From: TMP-86 sp964247385
GTDB taxonomy: Bacteria; Pseudomonadota; Gammaproteobacteria; Steroidobacterales; Steroidobacteraceae
Reading direction: 5' to 3'
Assembly: GCA_964247385.1 (NCBI GenBank)
Contig: CAXTUB010000013.1
Location: 18,689 to 82,688, forward strand
DNA: 64,000 nt
Under the pieces are notes generated by a model. The model had not been told where the DNA came from. It saw only the letters and a list, made by a program, of their open reading frames with translations, and searched no databases. Below, piece by piece: positions 1 to 8,237 of the stretch (position 1 is the stretch's first letter; each line of letters begins with the position of its first letter). Made by a program: the position numbers and the translations under genes.

Positions 1-393
1 GGCTTCGTCCACGATCAAAATTACTTTGCGCCCATGACCTCCTTCGTTACGCAAGAACTCTGTAAACAACTCATATAGCTCCACATCGCCCTTAGCTTTA
101 TAGTCGAGCCCAAAACTAGAACAGATCCACCGCAAGATTCCACCCAGACTGGGACTTGTATTAGTGATTAACCCGACCTTGGCCGTCGATTCGACGCTCT
201 TCAAAAGGTGACAGATTAGAGTAGTTTTGCCCGCACCGATCTCACCGCTGACGAGACAAAACGCGGCGTGATTGCCAATACTGTATTCCAACATCGCTAG
301 CGCCTTTCGATGTGGGGGCGCCAGATATAAGAATCGAGGATCGGGTGTGAGCGCGAAGGGTTTCTCCCGAAAGCCGTAGAAAGCTTCGTACAT
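1..393 (-). CDS. ExeA-like secretion ATPase of exopolysaccharide (XrtA/PEP-CTERM-type) locus, partial
   Basis: The 3' part is cut off by the window edge; 131 residues are visible. The protein opens with MYEAFYGFREKPF, the usual start of the ExeA/PEP-CTERM-locus ATPase family. A Walker A motif (GEIGAGKTT, residues 50-58) follows, and the Walker B strand (VILIVDEA) falls exactly at the edge. AAA-type ATPases of this group occur in exopolysaccharide loci, although their exact role there is not settled. The ATG at 393 lies 2 nt after the stop of the tyrosine kinase gene, so the two are probably co-transcribed and translationally coupled. Family assignment is good; membership in the XrtA locus is inferred from the neighbours. 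Confidence 0.85.
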   Translation of the reverse strand, partial: MYEAFYGFREKPFALTPDPRFLYLAPPHRKALAMLEYSIGNHAAFCLVSGEIGAGKTTLICHLLKSVESTAKVGLITNTSPSLGGILRWICSSFGLDYKAKGDVELYELFTEFLRNEGGHGRKVILIVDEA

Positions 394-395
394 TC

Positions 396-1277
396 TCAGT
401 ATGCGTAGCGAGAAGCTTTATCAGTGCGGGAGCCATTCAAGACAGTTCCGAGAATCGGGAGGTCCTGCATTAACTCAAAACAGCGCATCACATCGGGCTT
501 GCGGGTGCGTTCCTCGCCTATGACAACTAGCGTGGCATCGACGTGCGGCGCAAATGCGAGCGCGTCGTCAGCGCCTAGCATCGGCGGAAGATCAAAGATG
601 ACGATACGATTTGGATAGCGGTTCTTCAGTTCACGAATCGTCGCACGAGTCTGATCGCTGGACAGCAGGTCTGATGAGTTGGGCACGCGGTCCCGCGCGG
701 GAAGCAACACTACCTTTGCATATCCGACCGGATTTACTAAGGCCGAAGATACTTCAACCTCGTTCCTGAGGCACTGTTCGACACCAACCTCGGGTTCAAA
801 GCCAAAGCGCTTGTGAATCGATGGATTTCGAAGGTCCAGGTCAACAAGAAGTGTGCTGTGCTTCGTATCGCTCGCGATCGCGATTGTGAGATTGATCGCC
901 GTGAACGTCTTACCATCCTGGGGGGTAGGGCTGATGACGGCTAGTGTGGTCCACTGCCGTTGATGCATGCGCTGCAAGACTTGAGTGCGCAACATCTTAA
1001 AGGCGTGTCCCGCCGGACCCTCGACTTCAGGGGTTAGAATGCCGTTGCTGCGCAACACACGGGGATCGATCGCAATCGTGCGCGTGCTGCCGGTGACTAT
1101 AGTATCCTGAGCGTCCCACTGCGGTCTCACAGGCGTGACGCGCAATGGCGGCCGCCCGCTAATTTCTATTACCTTATCTGGCCCCGGCTGAGGGGGAAGA
1201 CCTGCGCTCGCATCGATCATTCCCTCCACACGATCTGCGCGCGCTCGGGCAAGTGCTTTCTCCAGGCGTTCCATCAA
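396..1277 (-). CDS. CpsD/CapB-type tyrosine autokinase (BY-kinase)
   Basis: A 293-residue cytoplasmic bacterial tyrosine kinase. It shows a deviant Walker A (SPTPQDGKT, residues 116-124), a Walker A' strand (LLVDLDLRNP, about 143-153), a Walker B (VIFDLPP, about 226-232) and two C-terminal tyrosines (RYAY, residues 291 and 293) as candidate autophosphorylation sites. Such kinases partner with a membrane chain-length protein to control polysaccharide polymerisation and export. Its start overlaps the stop of the chain-length gene by 4 nt (ATGA), the arrangement expected for a two-protein co-polymerase. The N-terminal 90 residues are a variable linker. Length and motif order fit the tyrosine autokinase of exopolysaccharide/PEP-CTERM loci. 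Confidence 0.9.
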   Translation of the reverse strand: MMERLEKALARARADRVEGMIDASAGLPPQPGPDKVIEISGRPPLRVTPVRPQWDAQDTIVTGSTRTIAIDPRVLRSNGILTPEVEGPAGHAFKMLRTQVLQRMHQRQWTTLAVISPTPQDGKTFTAINLTIAIASDTKHSTLLVDLDLRNPSIHKRFGFEPEVGVEQCLRNEVEVSSALVNPVGYAKVVLLPARDRVPNSSDLLSSDQTRATIRELKNRYPNRIVIFDLPPMLGADDALAFAPHVDATLVVIGEERTRKPDVMRCFELMQDLPILGTVLNGSRTDKASRYAY

Positions 1278-2944
1278 CGCCTCGCGAGCTTGACCCAGGG
1301 AATCACAACCAGCGGCGGCGTGGATAAGAGAGAAATCAAGTCGTCGCGCCCGCGAACTCGAGTATCCATCGCCTCAAGCAATTGCATCATGGCAAAGGCG
1401 GCACCGAGGCCCAATAAGAATCCCGCAACAGCAATGAGTAACCGATTCGGGCTTACCGGCTTCTCCGGTGTCACCGGCGGCTCGATAAGCGTAAAGCGTT
1501 CGCCCTTACGCTCGCTTTCGAGGTTAGAGGCCAATTGCGCTTCCATTTGCTTCTGTTGCACATCCGCGTATTTGCGGCGCGCGTTATCGAGATCGCTTAC
1601 GAGCGAGTTGTAATCCTTTTCCACCAGCGGCATTGCGGAGCTCGCCTTATCAAGCTCATCGAGATGCGCACGCAGTTGAGCCTGCTGTTGCATCAGCGAC
1701 TGACGCTCTGTTTCCGCAGCCTTGCGGTTGGCTTGAATTTGAATATACGCAGGATTATCGGGCTGCTGCGGGGTGATTCCCATCGTCGCCTCGGGCCTAT
1801 TCTGCAACTCCTGTCTTAAGAAGCTGACCTCATCTCGAAGCTTGATCACGTCCGGATGATTTTCCGTGTGATTTTGTCGAGCCGCGGCGAGATCCGCCGT
1901 TGCCTGCTCCAACGCGCGTTGAACGTCACGGGAGCTGGTTTGCGCACCGACTTCCTTCTGCAGGCCTTCGATCTGGCTCTTGAGCTTGATGACGTCAGGA
2001 TGCGTCGGTGAATAACTGGACTGCGCCTTGCTGTATTCGCTCTGCAGAAACTTCAATTGGTCGGCGGCGCCCATCACCCGCGCGCCGTTCTCGCCGTAGA
2101 CGGAGGACGTAGGGTTGATCTGCGCCAGCTGCGAATCGAGATAGACGATCTGCTGATCGAGGGCTCGGATGCGAGCGCTGACATCGCGCAAGTCATCCTG
2201 GGCGCGATTCGAGAGCTGGACATTGAGTTGAGCGTACTCCGGCAAACTTTTCTCGTGCTGACCTTTGAAGTCCGCGATCTTCTGCTCCAGCGCGGAAACC
2301 TGTGTTCCGATTCGCGTAGATTCCGCCGTTAGGAAATCCGCGGTTCCGCTCGCTTGCTCGCGGCGGCTTTCAAGATTTTCGCGCAAGTACAAACTTGTCA
2401 GCTCATTGGCCACGGCGACCGCCAAAGTGGGTGAGCGGTTTTTATAGCTGATGGAAAATGCAATGGTCGCCTTGGTGGCACGCCCCTGTCGCGGATCGAC
2501 GACGTCCGCGCTGATCATTTCGAGCTTGATGTCGTCGCGCATTCTCGCCACGACAGCCTCGCGCGCCGTGGTCAATCGTTCCTGCGGGTAGAGGTTGTAC
2601 TTGCTGATGATTTCCAGCAGGTTCGCCGAATTCGTCACGCGCTGACTGATCATCTGCACACGCTGATCGGCATAGCTCGTGATGGCCGAGCGCACGAAAT
2701 CCTGCGGGATTTCCTGTTGTTCGATGAGAATGGTGCCTGTGGATTGATAGGTCGGCGGCCACAACAGCGCGACCGCGATGGCGAGCGCGACGATGCCCGC
2801 GAAGGTGGCCGCCATCGGCCACAAACGCCGCCGCAGCGCACGACGCTGACGCGCGAACATCTCCGCAAAGCTGGTCTCGGCCACTGGCGCGGCAGAAGAA
2901 GGCGAGTCGAAATCGGAAACGTCTGCGCTGTTCACTTCCCTCAC
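1274..2944 (-). CDS. Polysaccharide chain-length determinant protein (Wzz/GNVR family)
   Basis: A 556-residue inner-membrane co-polymerase. It has one transmembrane segment near residues 42-62, a long periplasmic coiled-coil region (about 200-490) and a second membrane segment at about 505-530, followed by a short cytoplasmic tail. The pre-membrane P-rich GNVR-type region (PEKPVSPNR) is visible. The coiled coil carries a duplicated motif: HPDVIKL occurs at 315-321 and again at 363-369, each followed by a heptad-like helix, so a 48-residue unit appears to have been copied. It is first in the minus-strand operon with the kinase and ATPase, and divergent from the export gene across about 54 bp. 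Confidence 0.9.
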   Translation of the reverse strand: MREVNSADVSDFDSPSSAAPVAETSFAEMFARQRRALRRRLWPMAATFAGIVALAIAVALLWPPTYQSTGTILIEQQEIPQDFVRSAITSYADQRVQMISQRVTNSANLLEIISKYNLYPQERLTTAREAVVARMRDDIKLEMISADVVDPRQGRATKATIAFSISYKNRSPTLAVAVANELTSLYLRENLESRREQASGTADFLTAESTRIGTQVSALEQKIADFKGQHEKSLPEYAQLNVQLSNRAQDDLRDVSARIRALDQQIVYLDSQLAQINPTSSVYGENGARVMGAADQLKFLQSEYSKAQSSYSPTHPDVIKLKSQIEGLQKEVGAQTSSRDVQRALEQATADLAAARQNHTENHPDVIKLRDEVSFLRQELQNRPEATMGITPQQPDNPAYIQIQANRKAAETERQSLMQQQAQLRAHLDELDKASSAMPLVEKDYNSLVSDLDNARRKYADVQQKQMEAQLASNLESERKGERFTLIEPPVTPEKPVSPNRLLIAVAGFLLGLGAAFAMMQLLEAMDTRVRGRDDLISLLSTPPLVVIPWVKLARR

Positions 2945-2969
2945 AGTCTAGATGAGACAGCGGTTGAGC

Positions 2970-2980
2970 GCGACAGTCGC
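2970..2980. promoter_or_regulatory. Small inverted repeat between divergent exopolysaccharide genes
   Basis: GCGAC-A-GTCGC is a perfect 5-1-5 inverted repeat in the 54-bp gap between the divergent chain-length and export genes. Both promoters must lie in or near this gap. It is a plausible operator by position only; I do not recognise the regulator. Confidence 0.25.
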
Positions 2981-2998
2981 TGATGCCATCATTCGGCC

Positions 2999-3556
2999 AT
3001 GAAGCGATTTCTTGTAGTCACTCTCTGGATCTTTGGGTGTGCTGACGCCGCCTTTGCGGCAGATCAGCTGTCAGGACCTTATCTGATTCAGCCTGGCGAC
3101 TTGCTGACTGTGTCTGTTTGGAAGGAAGACGGGCTGACGGCGGATGTCTTCGTACGGCCGGATGGCGGCCTTTCATTTCCACTCGCGGGCGATGTCGCGG
3201 CGAGCGGAAAGTCGATCGAGCAGCTTCGCACGGAAATTGCCGAGCACCTGAAGAGTTACATTCCCCGGCCGGTGGTGACGGTGGCGGTCAAGCAGATCGG
3301 CGGCAACCATGTCTATGTACTTGGGAAAGTCAATAAGCCCGGTGAATTCCAGTTCGTCACTCCCGTTGACGTGATGCAGGCCTTGAGCCTGGCAGGCGGC
3401 GCGACTCCGTACGCGGCGGTCAACGACATCGTGATTTTGCGCCGGGAAGGCGGCCGCGAGTCAGTGCTTCAGTTTCACTATGCGGACGTAGCGCGCGGCA
3501 AGGAGCTTCAGCAAAACATTATATTACGGAGCGGCGACACGGTAGTTGTGCCCTGA
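2999..3556 (+). CDS. Polysaccharide export protein (Wza-like, SLBB domain)
   Basis: A 185-residue periplasmic or outer-membrane export component. A signal peptide (about residues 1-20, cleavage after AFA) precedes the poly_export domain (YLIQPGDLLTVSVW, about 29-105) and an SLBB domain (VYVLGKVNKPGEF, about 107-150). There is no lipobox cysteine at the signal end, unlike classical Wza. This short form is typical of exopolysaccharide/PEP-CTERM loci. It is transcribed away from the chain-length gene and runs into the beta-barrel gene with no real gap, so the two are likely an export unit. Confidence 0.9.
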   Translation: MKRFLVVTLWIFGCADAAFAADQLSGPYLIQPGDLLTVSVWKEDGLTADVFVRPDGGLSFPLAGDVAASGKSIEQLRTEIAEHLKSYIPRPVVTVAVKQIGGNHVYVLGKVNKPGEFQFVTPVDVMQALSLAGGATPYAAVNDIVILRREGGRESVLQFHYADVARGKELQQNIILRSGDTVVVP

Positions 3557-3557
3557 A

Positions 3558-4763
3558 ATGGGCTTGCTTTATAGGGTTGCGCGATGTCTTCGCTTGCAGG
3601 CGCAATGCCTCCGCGTGCAGATGTTTGTTTTGGCGGCAGCTGCATTCAGTCCGCAGATCTCCTTTGCGGCTGAGTGGTCATTCCAGCCGAGTGCTGAGAC
3701 GTATCTCGATCACGACAGCAACCGGTTGCTGACGGTCGTTCCGGGTGCTGAACGATCCGACGAGGCCGCTTGGTTGACAGCAGAGGCCGATCTCCGGCGC
3801 AGCACGGAGACAGACGAGATCGTCTTTCGTCCAAGGCTCGAGCGTCAGCAGTTCATCGGAGATTCCGGCTTTGATTCAACGAACGGCTATTTGCAAGCGT
3901 CTGGACGGCACGTTGGCGAGGTGTACAGCTATTCCGGCGATGCAACTTTTTCTGATCTCAGCACGCTGAGGTCGGAGCTGGCGGACACCGGAATCATCGC
4001 ATCCGGCGTGCGCCAGCAACTGACCAGCGGCAACTTCACGTTTGAGGATCAATTCGCGGAACGTCATCGTCTCGGCGTTCAAGCTGCCTATACAAACGTC
4101 AATTACACTCGAAACGAAGGGTTAGGCCTGACCGACTACCGCCATGTTGGTGGATCCGGCGGCTACACTTTTGGATACTCGCCGCGCTTGGATCTCAACG
4201 TGTTTGCCTTCGCCGGGCATGAGTCCGCGCCGGATACAGGATTCACCAGTAGTGATGTCGGCGGCCAAGCGGGAATTGACTGGACGATCTCGGAACGAAC
4301 CAAGCTGGCGGCAACCGGCGGCTTGAGCCGTACATCTTTCGGCGGCGAGCGCGAGAACGGCAATGTGTGGTCCATACAAGCAGAGCAGACTCGCGAGCGA
4401 GGAATTTGGCGGGTGTCGCTAACTCGCGACGTGGTGCCGAACAGCGTTGGGTTTCTCACGCGTCGCGATCAAATCAATGTCACTGCGCAACGCAAGCTCA
4501 CGGAACGCACGGACATTTCGGCGACCGCGCTGGCAGTCTCTAATCATGACGATTTTTTTCATCTCGCCGAGACGAACCGTCGCTACTTCACGGGCACCAT
4601 CGGTTTATTTTGGCACATGACGGAGCGATGGACATTGAGTACGCAACTGCGCGGCAGCACTGTTCGCTATGTGGGCGGAGCAGGGTCCTACGACCGGGCC
4701 AACGGTTGGCAAGCATCAGTCCGCTTGCGGTGGACGCCGCTGATGCGCACATTTTCACGCTGA
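3558..4763 (+). CDS. Putative outer-membrane beta-barrel protein of the exopolysaccharide locus
   Basis: About 400 residues. The reading frame is also open from a TTG at 3546 overlapping the export gene; ATG 3558 or ATG 3621 are more likely starts, the latter placing a signal peptide (MFVLAAAAFSPQISFA) at the very N-terminus. The mature part consists of alternating polar/aromatic strands with turns, as in a barrel, including a dense C-terminal set. In XrtA/PEP-CTERM-type loci a beta-barrel protein of this size follows the same genes, so a role in polysaccharide export or secretion is inferred. No enzymatic motif is visible. Confidence 0.7.
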   Translation: MGLLYRVARCLRLQAQCLRVQMFVLAAAAFSPQISFAAEWSFQPSAETYLDHDSNRLLTVVPGAERSDEAAWLTAEADLRRSTETDEIVFRPRLERQQFIGDSGFDSTNGYLQASGRHVGEVYSYSGDATFSDLSTLRSELADTGIIASGVRQQLTSGNFTFEDQFAERHRLGVQAAYTNVNYTRNEGLGLTDYRHVGGSGGYTFGYSPRLDLNVFAFAGHESAPDTGFTSSDVGGQAGIDWTISERTKLAATGGLSRTSFGGERENGNVWSIQAEQTRERGIWRVSLTRDVVPNSVGFLTRRDQINVTAQRKLTERTDISATALAVSNHDDFFHLAETNRRYFTGTIGLFWHMTERWTLSTQLRGSTVRYVGGAGSYDRANGWQASVRLRWTPLMRTFSR

Positions 4764-4850
4764 CGTGCAACCGCACCGACGCGCGCCCCGCGAAGTTTTT
4801 TGCGGCGCCAACTTTCCATGGTCGCGCTCTGCCGGTATTCTCACTGCCGA

Positions 4851-5231
4851 ATGCCGACACCAGCCAGAAAGTTAGCGGTCTCTCTTCGCGTGGGTGTCGG
4901 CGATTTGCGACGCGCGCGGCATCTCGCGGCGCGCATTGGCGTTGGCGATTCTGAGATCATTCGCTTTGCCATCAAGTTCATGCTCGCAAAATTCGCGCCG
5001 TTGTGTGATCCGAATATTCGTGGCGAACGCTTGCTGCCGACGTTTGCGCAGGAAGATGCGCGTGAGCTGCTGCGCCACTTCGAAATTGACTCAACCGAGC
5101 TCAATGCCATTCTGAACGACGGAGCGGATGAGCAGTTCCAAGTGGGGATGGAGGAGATTCAATCGATCGCCGTCCATGGCATGCACATGCCAAGCGCGGA
5201 TCATTCGAATGCCTCGCGTAGGTCCGGATAA
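4851..5231 (+). CDS. Small ribbon-helix-helix-like protein
   Basis: 126 residues from ATG 4851. The longer open frame upstream adds only Arg-rich sequence of doubtful reality, and no clear ribosome binding site precedes either start. The N-terminal stretch (KLAVSLRVGVGDLRRARHLA, then ARIGVGDSEIIRFAIKFML) has the beta-strand plus two-helix pattern of a ribbon-helix-helix DNA-binding domain. The rest is acidic and helical with no recognisable effector domain. It sits between the polysaccharide genes and the hemerythrin gene. It could be a small regulator or an antitoxin-like orphan, but no toxin-like partner is adjacent. Confidence 0.5.
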   Translation: MPTPARKLAVSLRVGVGDLRRARHLAARIGVGDSEIIRFAIKFMLAKFAPLCDPNIRGERLLPTFAQEDARELLRHFEIDSTELNAILNDGADEQFQVGMEEIQSIAVHGMHMPSADHSNASRRSG

Positions 5232-5258
5232 CTTCCTAGGCCAACCGCCACACTTTCC

Positions 5259-5876
5259 TCATCGCACTTCAACGTCGATCGTTGTCTGCGAGCTGCCGGC
5301 CGGCTGGCGCAACGACATTTCGGAATCGCGATCAATGTCTGCATCGCCTCCCATGTATCGTTCGAATTGCTCAGAGTACCGCTGCGTCAACTTGGCTTGT
5401 TTGTCTGCCGCTAACCTTTGCTTCAATTCGATGAACCAAGTGCCTTCTTCCTCGTAGACGTGATGCGCGACGGCGCCGCGCAGATGCTCTAGCTTGTCGC
5501 GATAGTCTTGAGACATGGGCTCGAGGTTTTCCAGTAATGCAAGCTGCACTTTGGCCGCTGATTGCTCGGTGTAAGCCATCGTGGAATGTGCCTTTTCGTC
5601 GGCTTCCACGAGTGCGGGGTAGAGAACCACTTCCTCGGCAATCGAATGACCGGTCAGAAGCGTCGCCAATTGCTTCTGCGCATCGCGCTGCGAGCGCTTG
5701 TCTGGGGCATCTTTAACGCGCGCGAACGCATCCTCAATGAGCAGGTGGTGATTGAGCACCATCGCCAGCCAATCGTTGGACCCGGCCGCGGCGCGTGCTT
5801 TTTGACGGGCCTCCATGCGAGCCTTTTCGGTTTCCGGCGGCGTGACCGCGGCAATGACTTTATCGAGTACGGACAT
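5259..5876 (-). CDS. Hemerythrin HHE domain protein
   Basis: A 205-residue soluble protein with the histidine/glutamate spacing of the HHE cation-binding domain: NHHLLIEDAF, a GHSIAEEVVLYP segment and AHHVYEEEGTW. These supply the ligands of a di-iron site expected to bind oxygen or respond to nitric oxide or oxidative stress. Stand-alone HHE proteins in Proteobacteria are often stress-associated. The gene lies in a cluster of other stress-type genes (ferritin-like, DUF2382). The N-terminus (MSVLDKVIAAVTPPE) looks natural. The actual substrate or signal cannot be read from the sequence. Confidence 0.85.
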   Translation of the reverse strand: MSVLDKVIAAVTPPETEKARMEARQKARAAAGSNDWLAMVLNHHLLIEDAFARVKDAPDKRSQRDAQKQLATLLTGHSIAEEVVLYPALVEADEKAHSTMAYTEQSAAKVQLALLENLEPMSQDYRDKLEHLRGAVAHHVYEEEGTWFIELKQRLAADKQAKLTQRYSEQFERYMGGDADIDRDSEMSLRQPAGSSQTTIDVEVR

Positions 5877-5927
5877 AGAGCCCTCTGTAGTAGCAGGTGG
5901 GTTGCGCTGATGGTCGAGCGGAAAGAA

Positions 5928-6290
5928 TCATTTCCTGGGCGTCGATGTCGAACTGCCGTTGCTCATGTCGCCGGTCGAGCCCGTAGACGGCGAACCAGAG
6001 TCGCTCGTGGAACCGGAGCTGCTGGTGGACCCAGAGTTGTTCGTCGAGCCGGAGTTGCTCGTGCCCGAACCGCCCATGTCCGAAGGCCCGGTTCCAGAAG
6101 GGACGGAACCAGAGCCGGTTTGTCCGCTCGAACCCGTCGTTGAACCCGAGGACGATGAATCCGAAGCAGGCGCGTTTGGATAAGTAGAAGCACCGCCGGA
6201 TGAATCGGATGACGATGGGTTGTTCGATCGAGCACAAGCAGCGATGGCCGCTACTGCTACAAAGCCGAGAAAAAGCTGTCGATTGCGCAT
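5928..6290 (-). CDS. Ser/Gly-rich low-complexity lipoprotein
   Basis: 120 residues from ATG 6290 (MRNRQLFLGFVAVAAIAAC). The start is chosen because it puts a lipoprotein signal with lipobox IAAC at the N-terminus; the open frame extends 14 codons further upstream. After the cysteine the protein is almost entirely Ser, Gly, Thr, Asn and Pro in short repeats (GSTS, SGSTN), with no folded domain expected. It is probably a surface-exposed or periplasmic spacer lipoprotein. Such sequences evolve quickly and homologues may not be detectable. Confidence 0.55.
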   Translation of the reverse strand: MRNRQLFLGFVAVAAIAACARSNNPSSSDSSGGASTYPNAPASDSSSSGSTTGSSGQTGSGSVPSGTGPSDMGGSGTSNSGSTNNSGSTSSSGSTSDSGSPSTGSTGDMSNGSSTSTPRK

Positions 6291-6432
6291 TAAAGAATCC
6301 CGTGAGGTTTGATACCGAAAGGAGGATTGCACGGTGCCGGGCCTCGGGCAGTATCACGTGTTAAGAACATCGAGGTGCAACAGGCTCATAACCGGATCGA
6401 GGTTTGGCCTACAAGACTTGCTTTCATCATCG

Positions 6433-7773
6433 CTACAGTTGAGCGATCGCATCGCGCACTTTGTGCAGGCGACTGTTTACGCTCGGAAAAACTTGTTTAC
6501 AAACGTCAAGAAGATCAGCAGCTCGTTCGCGTAGGATGCGCCGCTCGGCCTCGCCCGTGAGCAAAGGTTCGATCCCGCGCAGCATCGTGAAAGTCATTCC
6601 GGCGTGAACAGACGGGTCGGTAATTGTTGCCGGCAAGCGGACGAGCGCTGATGAGGCCTCGCCCACAATGTGCATCATTTCCAGTGCCGCGAAAATGAGC
6701 GCCTCTTGCTGTGAGTGGCGCTCTGACCCGGATCGGCCAAAGCATTGTACGAGACATCGCAACAGCAAACCGTAGCTGGCGCATGCAAAGTCGAGCAGGG
6801 CGGCGGTATGAGGACGATCTACAAAGATGGTTTCGCTGTCGGGTGGAGGTCGACGCAGCACGGGGCTGGTGGCGGCAGGCCACGCTGGGGCAAAGTCTGG
6901 AGCTTCCCGCATGAGTGTCGCCAGCTCGTCTTGGATGGCAATAAATTGACTGTAGTGCGAATCCTTTTGATCGAAAGAAGCACCCTCGCCTTGTTCGATC
7001 ACCCGATCGATTGCGGCAGTTGCAGATTCCAGATCGCTAATGACGCTCACCCCATCGAGGTCGATGAGGTCATGGTCCACCTGAAACTCAGTGTGACCTA
7101 GAAAAAGCCGATCGGCCCCTAGCTTGCAGTGTAAGGATCGAAGATTGGCGCGGATAGCCTCGTACAGGTGGCCGATGGTTGCGTAATCCTGCGCGCTGGG
7201 CATCAGGCCCGTCTGTGCTTGGCCGCGACTGTAGTCGGTTTGCTCAAAAGCCTCGCTGTCCTGCTTCGTCGCACCGTGAGGCCGCTCGAGGAAAACGAAG
7301 TGCTCGAGCGTTTCAGCATTGAATGGCGTCAGCCGTGCGACGACGCCGGAAGGAAAGTACCCGGACGAAACCGGAAAATTGGGACGCGCGAAGTGTGGCC
7401 GCCCACCAATCGCTACCGTCAGATTGGCGACAATCATCAAGTGCCCCATTTCTTGGACCGCCACGTCAATGATTGTTTTGCGCCAGCGCGCCAGCGCTTC
7501 ACTCTGCAACTCGGTGACTTCATCTTGACCGGGGCGCTTGAGGCTGAATGCAGCGTAGAGATAGCTACACATCAGCGTGTGCTCGATCTCCGCCGCCTCC
7601 GCGAGCAGGTGAAGAAGCTGTTCGCGCGAGCCCGTGATAATTTCTGGTTCAGGCGTCGCAAGCTCCTGCACAGCACGTTCGACCGCCATGTTGATCGCGA
7701 ATTCCTGTGGCGTTTCAATTGTACTGCGATCTCCACAGTAGACCGCCTGTGGGGCGCTTCTGACATTGCTCAA
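6433..7773 (-). CDS. Ferritin-like domain protein (VioB/iminophenyl-pyruvate dimer synthase-type fold)
   Basis: 446 residues. The first half is the ferritin-like domain seen in stand-alone proteins and at the N-terminus of VioB/RebD-type enzymes: AAEIEHTLMCSYLYAAF (about 57-73), then VQEMGHLMIVANL (about 103-115) with paired Glu/His metal ligands, followed by ARPNFP. The C-terminal 150 residues are helical, with a second set of Glu/His-containing helices (EMMHIVGEASS). A di-iron oxidase or metal-storage role is possible; nothing in the neighbourhood points to violacein-like biosynthesis. It lies among stress-type genes. Family assignment is fairly sure, function is not. Confidence 0.75.
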   Translation of the reverse strand: MSNVRSAPQAVYCGDRSTIETPQEFAINMAVERAVQELATPEPEIITGSREQLLHLLAEAAEIEHTLMCSYLYAAFSLKRPGQDEVTELQSEALARWRKTIIDVAVQEMGHLMIVANLTVAIGGRPHFARPNFPVSSGYFPSGVVARLTPFNAETLEHFVFLERPHGATKQDSEAFEQTDYSRGQAQTGLMPSAQDYATIGHLYEAIRANLRSLHCKLGADRLFLGHTEFQVDHDLIDLDGVSVISDLESATAAIDRVIEQGEGASFDQKDSHYSQFIAIQDELATLMREAPDFAPAWPAATSPVLRRPPPDSETIFVDRPHTAALLDFACASYGLLLRCLVQCFGRSGSERHSQQEALIFAALEMMHIVGEASSALVRLPATITDPSVHAGMTFTMLRGIEPLLTGEAERRILRERAADLLDVCKQVFPSVNSRLHKVRDAIAQL

Positions 7774-7837
7774 CAGCCACCCGCTGATCGCGGCAAGGAA
7801 GCAGAGCCGCGATGCTCTCTACTCTATAGCAGACCGT

Positions 7838-7843
7838 GGAGGA
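7838..7843 (+). promoter_or_regulatory. Strong ribosome binding site for the small hydrophilic protein
   Basis: GGAGGA ends 3 nt before ATG 7847. It decides the start of the downstream small gene, whose open frame runs a further 27 codons upstream without a comparable site. Confidence 0.6.
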
Positions 7844-7846
7844 AAA

Positions 7847-8083
7847 ATGGCATCGCAAAATCAGAGAGACAAGATTGAAAACACGAACCGGCCATCCGGG
7901 CCCGCCCAACGCGACGGCCGGCATGAGGGAAGCGATCAGTCTGACCACAAGTCAAACGACGCCAGTCAACGGCGATCGAAACAGCCTGGTCAGGTTTCCT
8001 CCGATCATTCGAATGACAACGAATTGGCTGGCGGTGAGGACGAATCGAGCGGTGAGGCGACTAAGCCATCACACCAACGTTGA
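7847..8083 (+). CDS. Small very hydrophilic protein of unknown function
   Basis: 78 residues from ATG 7847, chosen because of the strong GGAGGA just upstream. The protein is nearly all Gln, Asp, Asn, Ser, Lys, Arg and His (MASQNQRDKIENTNRP), with no hydrophobic core, and is predicted to be disordered. This composition resembles desiccation or general stress hydrophilins, but I recognise no family. It is divergent from the ferritin-like gene and upstream of two DUF2382 stress genes. A second open frame overlaps it (7836-8114), but lacks the ribosome binding site. Confidence 0.5.
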   Translation: MASQNQRDKIENTNRPSGPAQRDGRHEGSDQSDHKSNDASQRRSKQPGQVSSDHSNDNELAGGEDESSGEATKPSHQR

Positions 8084-8204
8084 TCTGGCAAGATTCCATC
8101 GAGAGCTTTTCTGATTGAATGTCTCACCTCGCCCTAACCGGTAGTCCGACATGAAGTCGCGTCTGTGGCGATTGTGGTGAGCACTTAGAATCTTCAACAT
8201 CGCG

Positions 8205-8217
8205 CGATCATAGATCG
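8205..8217. promoter_or_regulatory. Inverted repeat upstream of DUF2382 gene
   Basis: CGATC-ATA-GATCG, a perfect 5-3-5 inverted repeat, lies 20 bp upstream of the DUF2382 start at 8238. It is in a 155-bp gap that otherwise holds no gene. It could be an operator; the regulator is unknown. Confidence 0.22.
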
Positions 8218-8237
8218 ACCGACGGCCACCCCCGCAG

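Noticed and set aside
5959..6183. Plus-strand frame encoding a Glu/Pro/Val-rich repeat protein
   Set aside because: It is the complement of the Ser/Gly lipoprotein repeats; the minus frame has a proper lipoprotein signal, this one has nothing.
6433..7773. Violacein- or rebeccamycin-type biosynthesis gene
   Set aside because: Only the ferritin-like domain is shared with VioB/RebD; no tryptophan oxidase or partner genes are nearby.
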